This document shows positions 1-8,215 of a stretch of 64,000 nt of DNA, piece after piece. Positions within the stretch are counted from its first letter, which is position 1; the number at the start of each line of letters is the position of its first letter. Where the stretch lies: positions 4,888,392 through 4,952,391 of the forward strand of contig NZ_KI911783.1 of the NCBI RefSeq assembly GCF_000515415.1, read 5' to 3'. A model generated the notes under the pieces. It did not search any database and was not told the origin of the DNA. It was given only the letters and a program-made list of their open reading frames with translations. This stretch comes from Bradyrhizobium sp. WSM1417 (GTDB taxonomy: Bacteria; Pseudomonadota; Alphaproteobacteria; Rhizobiales; Xanthobacteraceae). The translations under genes and the position numbers were made by a program.

Positions 1-378
1 CCAGACCGGCGGCAGCCCCAGCATTTCCCAGGGATAGCAGGAGCACAGTGTGCACACGACCATGTTGTGACGCTGCGGCGTGTTCTCGACCACGACGAGG
101 TGGTCGCCGACGCGGCTGACATGGCCGAGCGTGCCGATCGCCTTCGAGCCGTCCTCCAGCAGTGCCGTCTTGAAAGCCGGATCGCTCCAGGCCTTGGCGA
201 CGACGCGCGCGCCGTTATGGGGACCGATCCGGGTCTCATAGGCCTGGATGATGGCGTCGAGCGCGGCCGGCTCGACATAGCCTTTTTCGGTCAGGATCAT
301 CTCGAGCGCGCGCACGCGCAGCTCGGTCTCCGACAGATCGGAATGGTCGTGATCGTGGTGATGATGATGGTCGCTCAT
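1..378 (-). CDS. nitrile hydratase subunit alpha, cobalt type (partial, runs off left edge)
   Basis: Nitrile hydratase alpha subunit, which hydrates nitriles to amides in the cytoplasm together with a beta subunit. Only the first 126 codons are present. The claw motif VCTLCSCYPW lies at about residues 109-118; its three cysteines bind the metal, and Thr in the second position (CTLC rather than CSLC) is the usual mark of the cobalt enzyme. The N-terminus is His-rich (MSDHHHHHDHDH), as in many cobalt-type alpha subunits. The ATG at 378 fits the family N-terminus, with helices beginning near LSETELRVRALE. The remaining 80 or so residues lie outside the window, so the truncation is an edge effect. 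The beta subunit and metal-insertion chaperone would be expected beyond the left edge. Confidence 0.93.
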   Translation of the reverse strand, partial: MSDHHHHHDHDHSDLSETELRVRALEMILTEKGYVEPAALDAIIQAYETRIGPHNGARVVAKAWSDPAFKTALLEDGSKAIGTLGHVSRVGDHLVVVENTPQRHNMVVCTLCSCYPWEMLGLPPVW

Positions 379-440
379 AGGGCGAAGATAGTCCCAGAAT
401 CCGGGCGTTGTCGAGGCGAAGACTCTGCTAACATCGCACC

Positions 441-1199
441 ATGGGCTGGGCTGCAAGAACCGGAATAACCGCCGCAATCGCCGCTTTTGGCGCAGTCGCA
501 GCGCAGGATGCGCGCGCCGCGAATGGCGCCTATGCGGTCGATGCCGCCGACATTTCCGAGGTCGGCTCCTGCAAGGTGGAGAGCTGGCTGTCGACGGCTT
601 CCAACACGGATTTCTCCGCGGTCGCCAATCCCTCCTGTGTCGTCGATCCCTTCAGGCCGATCGAGCTGAGCCTGCAGACCATCCGGGCCCGCAGCGATGG
701 CGACTGGAGCACGACAATTGCTCCCAAAGCCAAGACGAACTTCGTCCCGACCGGGATCGGCCGGTGGGGATTGTCGGCCTATGGCGGCGGATCGTTCGAC
801 GCGGCGACCGGCGAGGCGCTATCCGCCTTTGCCGTCATCCCCGCGACCTTCCGCCTGTCTGACACCATGCGCATCAACGTCAACGGCGGCTGGCTCTGGG
901 ATCGCACGGTGGATCGCCATTACCTGACCTACGGCATCGGCTTCGATTGGAAATTCACCGACACTTTGCAATGGACGATCGAGGCTTACGGGCAAGCCGG
1001 CGCCTCCGAGATCGCAAGCGCCGTGCAGCCGCGCTTCCAGACCGGTGTCCGCTACCGGCCGAACGAGATATTCTCCGTCGACGTGATCTACGGCCGCAAC
1101 ATCACCGGCGAAAATGCCAACTGGATCACCATCGGGACCACGGTCCGGTTTCCGGTCGAGGGAAGCGAACCCGAACATCGGCGTACCGGGCATCTGTGA
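441..1199 (+). CDS. secreted protein, probably outer-membrane beta-barrel
   Basis: Unknown function. The first 27 residues look like a signal peptide (hydrophobic Ala-rich core, cleavage near ARAANG). The mature part of about 225 residues alternates short polar and aromatic stretches such as INVNGGWLWDR, YLTYGIGFDWKF, WTIEAYGQAG and FQTGVRYRPN, ending in WITIGTTVRF, which is the pattern of an outer-membrane beta-barrel with an aromatic-terminated last strand. Two cysteines near residues 43 and 66 could form a disulfide. It stands alone between the divergent nitrile hydratase gene and the downstream crotonase gene 33 bp away. Start chosen at the first ATG that gives a signal peptide; the ribosome binding site is weak. 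Confidence 0.7.
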   Translation: MGWAARTGITAAIAAFGAVAAQDARAANGAYAVDAADISEVGSCKVESWLSTASNTDFSAVANPSCVVDPFRPIELSLQTIRARSDGDWSTTIAPKAKTNFVPTGIGRWGLSAYGGGSFDAATGEALSAFAVIPATFRLSDTMRINVNGGWLWDRTVDRHYLTYGIGFDWKFTDTLQWTIEAYGQAGASEIASAVQPRFQTGVRYRPNEIFSVDVIYGRNITGENANWITIGTTVRFPVEGSEPEHRRTGHL

Positions 1200-1232
1200 G
1201 CACCAGGAAGACCAAGATCAGGGGAGATTGCG

Positions 1233-2039
1233 TTGCCCGACTATGTGAAGATCGAGAAGGGCCTGGGGCCGGAGGGGCGGATTGCGGTGGTGCGGTTCGA
1301 CCGCGGCGACGGCATCAATGCGCTGTCGCCAGAGGCGTTACGCCAGCTCACCGCGGCCGCGCGCAGTTTTGAGGATGACGCCGCAACCTCTGTCGTGGTG
1401 CTGACAGGCAGCGCGGCTGCGTTCAGCGCCGGCTTCGACCTCAAGGATTCCGAAGGCCGCGCGCGCAAGGACATGGACCTCGGCACGCTGCGGCGGCATC
1501 TCAAGCTCGGACCCCGCCTGACTCACGCCTGGCAGGAGATGGAGCAGATCACGATCGCCGCCATCGAGGGCTTTTGCGTCGGCGGCGGCGTGGCGCTCGC
1601 CGTCGCGCTCGACTTCCGCGTCATGGGACGCGATGCCCATCTGCGCGTGCCCGAGATCGGGCTCGGCATGAACATGAGCTGGCAGAGCATTCCGCGCATG
1701 CTGCATCTGATCGGCCCGGCGCGCACCAAGCAGGCGGTGATCCTGGCCGACCAGCGCGTCAGCGCGGATGAGGCCTATGAGTGGGGCCTGGTCGAGCAGG
1801 TGGTCGATCCCGGCCATGCGTTCGATGCCGCGATGGAGCTTGCGCGCAAGGTGGCAGCGCAGCCGCCGCTCTCCGTTGCCATGACGAAACTCACGGTCAA
1901 CCGGCTGGCGCATGCGCTGGATAATCTCGCCAGCCACATGGACGTCGACCAGTTCGCCCTGGCAAGCCTTAGCGAGGACCACAAGGAGGGCGTCGAGGCG
2001 TTCCTGACGCGACGCAAACCGAAGTTCAGAGGGCGGTAG
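1233..2039 (+). CDS. enoyl-CoA hydratase/isomerase family protein (crotonase)
   Basis: Crotonase-fold protein of 268 residues, acting on a CoA thioester. The oxyanion-hole segments are visible: SAAFSAGFDLKDSEG near residues 62-76 and EGFCVGGGVALAVALDFR near residues 111-128. The segment VPEIGLGMNMSW carries the glutamate that matches the first catalytic Glu of rat enoyl-CoA hydratase. By eye the second catalytic Glu is replaced (TKQAVILAD), so it may be an isomerase or a specialised crotonase instead of a classical hydratase. The start is TTG at 1233, preceded by a strong GGGGAGA; no ATG in frame fits better. The following transporter gene starts 113 bp downstream and may or may not be co-transcribed. 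Confidence 0.88.
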   Translation: MPDYVKIEKGLGPEGRIAVVRFDRGDGINALSPEALRQLTAAARSFEDDAATSVVVLTGSAAAFSAGFDLKDSEGRARKDMDLGTLRRHLKLGPRLTHAWQEMEQITIAAIEGFCVGGGVALAVALDFRVMGRDAHLRVPEIGLGMNMSWQSIPRMLHLIGPARTKQAVILADQRVSADEAYEWGLVEQVVDPGHAFDAAMELARKVAAQPPLSVAMTKLTVNRLAHALDNLASHMDVDQFALASLSEDHKEGVEAFLTRRKPKFRGR

Positions 2040-2152
2040 AAGCAGGCTTGGGCCATTGATTGCGCCGCGGACTATCCGTATACGCCGCGTTGGGACAAAA
2101 TAGGCCTGATCAACGGGCCGGCAGACGACTATGACGATCGGGGGGAGGGCCC

Positions 2153-3625
2153 ATGGCCGGTAGCTCGCAGGCGCCTGAGGCGAAAGGGTTTCGCTGGAAG
2201 CTGATCGCGCCGCTCGCGGTGTGGCTGGTGATCTATCTGTGGCCGGTGCCGGCGGGGCTCAACGTCAACCAGTGGCATTATTTTGCCGTCTTCGCGGCCG
2301 TCATCACCGGGCTCATCCTGGAATCGATGCCGGTCGGCGCGGTCGGCCTGATCGGGCTGACGGTTGCCGGCGTCGGCGGTTATATCGATCCCGATCCGAC
2401 CAAGTCGCTGCGCTGGATGCTGGCGGGCTTTGCGGAGAGCACGGTGTGGCTGATCGTCGGCGCCTTCGTGTTCTCGATCGGCTACCGCAAGAGCCAGCTG
2501 GGCCGGCGTATTGCGCTCGTGCTGGTGCAAAAGCTCGGCACCAACACGCTCGGCCTCGGCTATGCGGTGGCGATGTCGGACTTCCTGCTGGCGCCGGCGA
2601 CACCGTCCAACACTGCGCGCAGCGGCGGCATCGTCTATCCCATCATCAGCAACATCCCGCGCATCTACGGCTCCGAGCCTGGACCGACCGCCGGCAAGAT
2701 CGGCACCTACGTGATGTGGACCGCGTTCGCGTCGACCGCCGTCACCAGCTCATTGTTTTTCACCGCACTCGCGCCCAATGCGGCGGCGCTGGCCATCGCC
2801 AAGAAGACCGTCGGAATCGACGTCAGCTGGGCGCAATGGTTCATCGGCTTTGCGCCGCTCGGCCTGCTCCTGATGGTGCTGGTCCCACTGCTCAGCTACG
2901 CGGTCTGCCGCCCCGAGGTGAAGAGCAGTCCGGAAATTTCCGAATGGGCATCGAAAGAGCTCGCGGAGATGGGCCCGATGTCGCGCAATGAGTGGATCAT
3001 GCTGGCGCTGATCCTGCTCGCGATGTTCCTGTGGATCGCGGGCTCGAGCCCGGACATCCGCGTGCCGCTTCTGGGCTCGAATTTCGTCAACGCCACCACC
3101 GTCGTGTTCATCGTGATCTCGCTGATGCTGGTGACGGGCGTGATCGAGTTTGCCGACATCGTCGCCGAGAAGGGCGCTTGGGAGGTGTTCTTCTATTTTA
3201 CCTCGCTGCTGACGCTGGCCTCGGGCCTCAACGAGATCGGCTTCATCAAATGGTTCGCCACCGAATATGCAAAGCCGCTCGCCGGGCTGTCGCCGTCGAC
3301 CGCGATGCTCCTGCTGGTCGCGCTGTTCTTCTGGATCCATTATTTCTTCTCGAGCATCACCTCGCATGCCGCCGCCGTGCTGCCCGTGGTGCTCGCGGTC
3401 GGATCCGGCATCCCCGACCTGCCGGTCACGACGCTCGCCATGCTCTGCATGTATTCGCTCGGCCTGATGGGCGTGATCTCGCCTTACGCGACCGGGCCGG
3501 CGCCGATGTATTTCGGCAGTGGCTATATCGGCAAGGGTCAGTTCTGGGGTTTTGGGCTGATCTTCGGGGTGCTCTATTTCGCAGGGCTCCTGCTGATCGT
3601 ATGGCCCTGGTTGCGGGTCACCTGA
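2153..3625 (+). CDS. DASS-family anion (di/tricarboxylate) transporter
   Basis: Inner-membrane transporter of the divalent anion:sodium symporter family (SLC13, CitT/YbhI/SodiT1-like), 490 residues with about 12 hydrophobic segments. The family's substrate-binding motifs appear twice: PATPSNTARSGG near residue 145 (the SNT motif) and ISPYATGPAPMYFGSGYI near residues 442-459. Likely substrates are dicarboxylates or tricarboxylates such as citrate, succinate or 2-oxoglutarate; the exact one cannot be read from sequence. The ATG at 2153 is preceded by GGGGGGAGGG, a strong ribosome binding site. A hairpin at 3668-3705 lies shortly after the stop. Confidence 0.9.
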   Translation: MAGSSQAPEAKGFRWKLIAPLAVWLVIYLWPVPAGLNVNQWHYFAVFAAVITGLILESMPVGAVGLIGLTVAGVGGYIDPDPTKSLRWMLAGFAESTVWLIVGAFVFSIGYRKSQLGRRIALVLVQKLGTNTLGLGYAVAMSDFLLAPATPSNTARSGGIVYPIISNIPRIYGSEPGPTAGKIGTYVMWTAFASTAVTSSLFFTALAPNAAALAIAKKTVGIDVSWAQWFIGFAPLGLLLMVLVPLLSYAVCRPEVKSSPEISEWASKELAEMGPMSRNEWIMLALILLAMFLWIAGSSPDIRVPLLGSNFVNATTVVFIVISLMLVTGVIEFADIVAEKGAWEVFFYFTSLLTLASGLNEIGFIKWFATEYAKPLAGLSPSTAMLLLVALFFWIHYFFSSITSHAAAVLPVVLAVGSGIPDLPVTTLAMLCMYSLGLMGVISPYATGPAPMYFGSGYIGKGQFWGFGLIFGVLYFAGLLLIVWPWLRVT

Positions 3626-3667
3626 GCCGGGGCGAGGGCCAAGACGGCGGCAGATGAATTTTCTTCA

Positions 3668-3705
3668 GTGGGGAGAAATTTGGAAAACTTCGTCCAATTC
3701 CCCAC
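3668..3705 (+). other. stem-loop downstream of DASS gene / upstream of metN
   Basis: GTGGGGA at 3668-3674 pairs perfectly with TCCCCAC at 3699-3705, and an inner TTGG/CCAA (3680-3683 with 3694-3697) extends the stem. There is no T-run after it, so it is not a canonical intrinsic terminator. It could end transcription of the transporter gene, act in the metN leader, or be a protein-binding palindrome. Confidence 0.4.
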
Positions 3706-3871
3706 AAATATCTGACATTGCCAGAGCGACTTGAAAGGGCGATGGTGCCTGCTGCGGTGCAGCGCGATCCAGCTGAGTCCTCATCGCGGTTTCACTCTCC
3801 GTCGCTTGATGCGACCGGTTCCCGGATGCCCCCAGAGGGCCAGCGGAACATTGTGCATGAAGGCCGTCTCC

Positions 3872-5038
3872 ATGAACGTCCACCCGTCGCCGGCGATCGG
3901 ACAACCGATCGAAAAGCTCGACGCGATCTCACGTCACGCGATCTCACGTCCCGCGATTTCACTTGCCGCGACTGCGCCTGACGCGATGGTCCGCTTCGAA
4001 GGCATCTCGAAAATCTATCCGGCCTATCGCGGCAAGCCCGGCGTCAAGGCCCTGCAAAACATCGACTTCGCAATCGCGCGCGGTTCGATCACCGGCGTCA
4101 TCGGCCGCTCCGGCGCCGGCAAATCGAGCCTGGTCCGGCTCATCAACGGGCTGGAGAGGCCGACCACGGGCCGCATCGTCGTCGATGACAGAGATATCTC
4201 GGCGCTCTCGGGCCGCGACTTGCGGTTGGCGCAGCGCTCGATCGGCATGATCTTCCAGCACTTCAACCTGCTGTCCTCGCGCACCGCAGCCGCCAACATC
4301 GCGCTGCCGCTCGAGATTGCCGGCTGGGCCAAAGCGGACATCAAAACCCGGGTCGCCGAGCTGCTAGCGCTGGTGGGCATCGCCGACAAGCACGACCGCT
4401 ATCCGTCCGAACTCTCCGGCGGCCAGAAGCAGCGCGTCGGCATTGCCCGCGCGCTCGCGACGCGGCCGAGCGTGCTGCTGTCGGACGAGGCGACCTCGGC
4501 GCTCGATCCGCAGACCACGCGGGCGATCCTCGATCTGCTCGCGAACATCAACCGCGAACTGGGCGTGACCATCGTGCTGATCACCCACGAGATGTCGGTG
4601 GTGCGCCAGCTCGCTGGGGACGTCGTGGTGCTCGACGCCGGCCACGTCGTCGAGAGCGGCCATGTCGCCGACATTTTCACCCACCCCAAGCATCCGATCA
4701 CACAATCCTTCCTGGCCGAAGTGATCGGAGACAGCCTGCCGGTGTCGCTGGCGAGCCGGATCGTTTCGGAGCCGCCTGCGGGCGGACAGGCCGTGATCCG
4801 CGTCCAGGTTCGCGGGGCAGGGGCCGGCGACACGCTGGTGGCGCGGCTCGCGCGCGAGCTCGGCCTCGACGTGTCGCTGCTGTCGGCCCGCATCGACGAG
4901 ATCGGCGGCCAGCATGTGGGCTCACTGACGCTTGGCATCCCTCTCGGCATGTCTGGCGGCGAGGACGCGACGACGCGCACGCTGGCTTGGCTGTCACAAT
5001 ATCAATTCCCCGCGGAGCGTCTCGGCTATGTCGCCTGA
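3872..5038 (+). CDS. metN: methionine ABC transporter ATP-binding protein MetN
   Basis: ATPase of the D/L-methionine importer, on the cytoplasmic face of the inner membrane. It shows Walker A GRSGAGKSS, signature LSGGQKQR, Walker B VLLSDEATSALDP and H-loop ITHEMSV. After the nucleotide-binding domain comes a NIL (ACT-like) regulatory domain in the last 90 residues (from about VIRVQVRGAGAG), which in MetN binds methionine for trans-inhibition. The start is uncertain: ATG at 3857, 3872 or 3986. The ABC domain proper begins at 3986 (MVRFEGISKIYP); the preceding 38 codons contain a 15-bp tandem repeat and are not family-typical. metI overlaps the 3' end by 11 bp, implying coupling. No metQ follows. 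Confidence 0.92.
   Translation: MNVHPSPAIGQPIEKLDAISRHAISRPAISLAATAPDAMVRFEGISKIYPAYRGKPGVKALQNIDFAIARGSITGVIGRSGAGKSSLVRLINGLERPTTGRIVVDDRDISALSGRDLRLAQRSIGMIFQHFNLLSSRTAAANIALPLEIAGWAKADIKTRVAELLALVGIADKHDRYPSELSGGQKQRVGIARALATRPSVLLSDEATSALDPQTTRAILDLLANINRELGVTIVLITHEMSVVRQLAGDVVVLDAGHVVESGHVADIFTHPKHPITQSFLAEVIGDSLPVSLASRIVSEPPAGGQAVIRVQVRGAGAGDTLVARLARELGLDVSLLSARIDEIGGQHVGSLTLGIPLGMSGGEDATTRTLAWLSQYQFPAERLGYVA
3921..3980 (+). repeat. 15-bp tandem repeat just before the MetN ABC domain
   Basis: Four head-to-tail 15-bp units. Units 1 and 2 (ACGCGATCTCACGTC at 3921-3935 and 3936-3950) are identical. Units 3 (3951-3965) and 4 (3966-3980) are progressively diverged, and the next nine bases (ACGCGATGG) restart the unit and include the ATG at 3986. 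If translated they give a pentapeptide repeat (AIS-RH / AIS-RP / AIS-LA). Confidence 0.75.
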
Positions 5039-5693
5039 ACTCATCAACCTGATCGTCCAGGCGACCGGCGAGAGCCTGTACATGGTCGGGCTCGCGGCGC
5101 TGATCGGCACCGCCTTCGGCCTGCCGCTCGGCGTCTTTCTCGCGACCAGCCGGAAAGGCGAGCTGTTCGCGGCGCCCGTCGTCAATCGCGTGCTCGGCAT
5201 CGTCGTCAACGCGACACGGTCCACGCCTTTCATCATCCTGGTCGTCGCCATCATCCCGTTCACGCGGCTGGTGGCCGGCACCTCGATCGGATCGACGGCC
5301 GCAATCGTGCCTTTGACGATCGCATCGGCGCCGTTCATCGCGCGCCTGGTCGAGGCCGCGATCCGCGAGGTCGATGGTGGCCTGATCGAGACCGCGTCCT
5401 CGTTCGGGGCCTCGCCGATGCAGATCGTGCTCAAGGTGCTAATCCCCGAAGCGTTGCCGGGTCTTCTGCTGGCGTTGACGCTCGCGGTCGTCAGCCTGCT
5501 CGGCTACTCCGCCATGGTCGGTGCCGTCGGAGGCGGGGGCCTCGGCGATCTCGGCATCCGCTACGGTTATCAGCGCTTCATGCCGGAGATGATGTTGGCC
5601 GTCGTCGTCGTGCTGATCGCGCTGGTGCAGCTCGTCCAGAGCGCCGGCGATTATTTCGCGCGCCGGGTCAATCGCCGGCTGCGACATCGCTGA
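5028..5693 (+). CDS. metI: methionine ABC transporter permease MetI
   Basis: Inner-membrane permease of the methionine importer, 221 residues with five predicted transmembrane helices, the usual MetI size. The coupling-helix (EAA-type) segment is ETASSFGASPMQIVLKVLIP near residues 122-141, and the C-terminal half has the typical GYSAMVGAVGGGGLGDLGIRYGYQRF. The start ATG lies inside the last codons of metN (11-bp overlap), which supports translational coupling and one MetN2-MetI2 complex. The binding lipoprotein MetQ is not adjacent, so it must be encoded elsewhere or be shared with another importer. Confidence 0.93.
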   Translation: MSPELINLIVQATGESLYMVGLAALIGTAFGLPLGVFLATSRKGELFAAPVVNRVLGIVVNATRSTPFIILVVAIIPFTRLVAGTSIGSTAAIVPLTIASAPFIARLVEAAIREVDGGLIETASSFGASPMQIVLKVLIPEALPGLLLALTLAVVSLLGYSAMVGAVGGGGLGDLGIRYGYQRFMPEMMLAVVVVLIALVQLVQSAGDYFARRVNRRLRHR

Positions 5694-5731
5694 CGTCGCT
5701 TTAGACATTTCGAACAAGCAGGTTCTTGTCG

Positions 5732-5758
5732 GTCTGGAAGCATTCCAAACTTCCAGAC
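5732..5758 (+). terminator. perfect 9-bp hairpin after metI
   Basis: GTCTGGAAG (5732-5740) and CTTCCAGAC (5750-5758) form a perfect inverted repeat with a 9-nt loop. A second, weaker hairpin (ACAAG/CTTGT, 5714-5718 with 5725-5729) precedes it. It starts 39 bp after the metI stop, so it may help end metNI transcription; it lacks a T-run. It could also be an operator for the downstream receptor gene. Confidence 0.4.
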
Positions 5759-5800
5759 ACGAGTGAGCGCATTCGTCGCACGCGTTGCACACGCGTCTGG

Positions 5801-5811
5801 AGAAATTCTAA
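5801..5811. promoter_or_regulatory. candidate iron-control (ICE-like) element
   Basis: AGAAATTCTAA contains the odd palindrome AGAA-A-TTCT, the core of the Irr-binding iron control element known in rhizobia (TTAGAA-N-TTCTAA); the left-hand TT is missing. A second, poorer match TTTAGACATTTCGAA lies at 5699-5713. The position about 90 bp before a siderophore receptor gene fits iron regulation. This is a pattern match by eye only. Confidence 0.3.
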
Positions 5812-5901
5812 CGCAGTTCCTATCGCACTCCGAAATCGCCTGCGTTAGGGCGAGGCATCAAAAACGATACCGGTGAAGCCGGCAGTGCGTGGGGCCTCGA
5901 C

Positions 5902-8196
5902 GTGACCGACTTCCAACCTCCTTCGCGTTCCGACACGCGTCGTCGACAGATACAGACTCTCTTCCTCGGAGCGGCCAGCACATTTGCTCTCGTCGTTCCC
6001 TTCGGTGCCGTGGAGGCGCAGACGCAGATTCCCGCCGTCACCGTCGAAGCCCCGGCCCAGCGCGCCCGGCCCGCGGCGGTCGCTTCGCCGCGACGCTCAG
6101 GGGCGACACGCGCTGCACGCGCCAATCGTCGCTCTCCGACGCAGCAAGCCGCGCCAACCCAGTCGGCATCATCGAACGGCGCCACGGGTGAACGCGCCAA
6201 TGGTCCCGTGCGCGGTTTCGTTGCGACGCGCAGCGGCACCGCGACCAAGACGGATACGCCGCTGATCGAAACCCCGCAGTCCGTCTCCGTCGTCACCACC
6301 GACCAGGTCAGAAACCAGGGCGCGGTCTCGATCGGCGAAGCGCTGCGCTACACCGCGGGTGTCAGCGGCGACGTCAACGGCGGCTCCGATACCCGCTTCG
6401 GCGCTCTCCAGATCCGCGGCTTCGACACCACCATGTCGGGCCTCTACGTCGACGGATTGCGGATTCCCTCGAGCAATTACGTGCACTTCAACGGCCTCGA
6501 TCCCTACGGCGCCGAGCGCCTCGAGGTCCTGAAGGGCCCATCCTCGGCGATGTATGGCGGCAGCGGCACCGGCGGCATCCTCAACTACGTGACCAAGCTG
6601 CCGACGGCGCAGCAATTCGGCGAGGCCTCGATCTCCGGCGGTAGCTTCAACCGTTATCAGGGCCAGTTCGACATGGGCGGTCCCGCCAACAAGGACGGCA
6701 CCGTGCTGTGGCGCCTGACCGGCGTGGTGCGCGACGGCGAGACCCAGGTCGACTTCACCAAGGACAACCGCGTCTTCATCGCGCCCGCCGTCACGTTCAA
6801 GCCGAACGAGGACACCACCATCACGATCCTCGCGAACTATCAGCGCGACCGGGCAGGGTGGGGCCTCCAGTTCCTGCCGGCCTCGGGCACGGTGTGGCCG
6901 AACAACGGCCGCACCATCCCGGTCTCGTTCTTCGCGGGCGTGCCGAGCTTCAACGCGTTCAACACCGAGATCGCGACCGCCGGCTACCAGCTCTCGCACA
7001 ATTTCACCGACAGCATCACGTTCCGGCAGAATTTGCGTTACGCCTATCAGCACAACGAGGAGAAGGTGTTTTTCGGCGGAGGCTATACCGACGAGGCCGC
7101 GGGACAGCTCGCGCGTTTCGGCAGCTACAGCAACTCCTACATCAACTCCTTCGCGGTGGACAATCAGCTCCAGGGCAAGTTCACCACGGGTTTCCTGAGC
7201 CACACCACGCTGGTCGGGATCGACTACCGCAACACCAGCTTCCGCGACACCGCCTTTGCCGTCACGACGTCCGCGCCCGAGATCAACGTCTTCAACCCGG
7301 TCTACAGCTACGACTGGACCATGGGCGCCATGAGCGACGACACCGGCGTCAAGCAGTCGCAAGTCGGCCTCTACGCGCAGGACCAGATCAAGCTCGGCCG
7401 GCTCTCGTTCCAGCTCGGTGGCCGCCAGGATTTCGTGACGACGCAGGTGGACAGCGGCATCTTTAATACGTCGGTCTCGAAGGATGCGTCGGCGTTCACC
7501 GGCCGTGCCGCATTGATGTACAATTTCGACAATGGCATCGCGCCCTATTTCAGCTACTCGGAATCCTTCCTGCCGGTGCTCGCGACCGGCCCGAGCGGAC
7601 AGCTGCTCAATCCCGAGACCGGCGTGCAGTACGAAGTGGGCGTCAAGTACCAGCCGCTCGGTTGGAACGCGCTGTTCACCTTCGCCGCCTTCGACCTGAC
7701 GCGCGACAACGTCGTCACCTTTGCGCCGCCGAGCTATCTCGCCGAACAGACCGGTCAGGTGAAATCGCGCGGCCTCGAGCTCGAAGGCACGATGTCGCTG
7801 GCCGACGGCTGGAACCTGCGGGCGGCCTATGCCTATGTCGATGCAACGGTGACGCAGGATCCGGTGAATGTCGGCAAGGCACCGGTCACGGTGCCGCTCA
7901 ACCGCGCCTCGCTGTGGAACGACTACACGCTTCAGACCGGGCCGCTCGCGGGCCTGCAGTTCGGCGGCGGCGTCCGCTATGTCGGTGCGACCTGGGGCGA
8001 TGACGCCAACACGTTCAAGGTTGGATCCGCGACCGTGCTGGACGCGCTGCTCGCCTACAGCAGGGACAATTGGCGCCTGTCGCTGAACGTCACCAACCTC
8101 GCCGACACCCGCTATGTCGCCGCCTGCTACAGCCTGTCGGGCTGCTTCTATGCGGAGGGACGCAAGGCCATCGGCAAGCTGACCTACCGCTGGTGA
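5902..8196 (+). CDS. TonB-dependent ferric-siderophore receptor, FhuA-like
   Basis: Outer-membrane receptor that imports an iron-siderophore complex with energy from TonB-ExbBD. It has 764 residues: N-terminal signal region, an Ala/Arg-rich spacer, a TonB-box/plug start at TDTPLIETPQSVSVVTTDQV (about residue 118), the plug motif ALRYTAGVSGDV and the conserved RLEVLKGPSSAMYGGSG (about residues 205-221), then a 22-strand barrel ending in the aromatic GKLTYRW. The C-terminal CYSLSGCFYAEGR resembles the Cys pair of ferrichrome/hydroxamate receptors. The start is GTG at 5902. The PepSY membrane gene follows after 19 bp, a pairing common for siderophore uptake. The substrate is inferred to be a hydroxamate. 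Confidence 0.93.
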   Translation: MTDFQPPSRSDTRRRQIQTLFLGAASTFALVVPFGAVEAQTQIPAVTVEAPAQRARPAAVASPRRSGATRAARANRRSPTQQAAPTQSASSNGATGERANGPVRGFVATRSGTATKTDTPLIETPQSVSVVTTDQVRNQGAVSIGEALRYTAGVSGDVNGGSDTRFGALQIRGFDTTMSGLYVDGLRIPSSNYVHFNGLDPYGAERLEVLKGPSSAMYGGSGTGGILNYVTKLPTAQQFGEASISGGSFNRYQGQFDMGGPANKDGTVLWRLTGVVRDGETQVDFTKDNRVFIAPAVTFKPNEDTTITILANYQRDRAGWGLQFLPASGTVWPNNGRTIPVSFFAGVPSFNAFNTEIATAGYQLSHNFTDSITFRQNLRYAYQHNEEKVFFGGGYTDEAAGQLARFGSYSNSYINSFAVDNQLQGKFTTGFLSHTTLVGIDYRNTSFRDTAFAVTTSAPEINVFNPVYSYDWTMGAMSDDTGVKQSQVGLYAQDQIKLGRLSFQLGGRQDFVTTQVDSGIFNTSVSKDASAFTGRAALMYNFDNGIAPYFSYSESFLPVLATGPSGQLLNPETGVQYEVGVKYQPLGWNALFTFAAFDLTRDNVVTFAPPSYLAEQTGQVKSRGLELEGTMSLADGWNLRAAYAYVDATVTQDPVNVGKAPVTVPLNRASLWNDYTLQTGPLAGLQFGGGVRYVGATWGDDANTFKVGSATVLDALLAYSRDNWRLSLNVTNLADTRYVAACYSLSGCFYAEGRKAIGKLTYRW

Positions 8197-8215
8197 GTTG
8201 GAACGAGGGTGAACG

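Noticed and set aside
1..378. Truncated nitrile hydratase as a pseudogene
   Set aside because: The frame is open to the window edge and the metal site is intact; truncation is due to the window.
3626..3871. Possible SAM-type riboswitch before metN
   Set aside because: A hairpin exists at 3668-3705, but I could not find the pseudoknot pattern or conserved core of SAM-II or other SAM riboswitches by eye.
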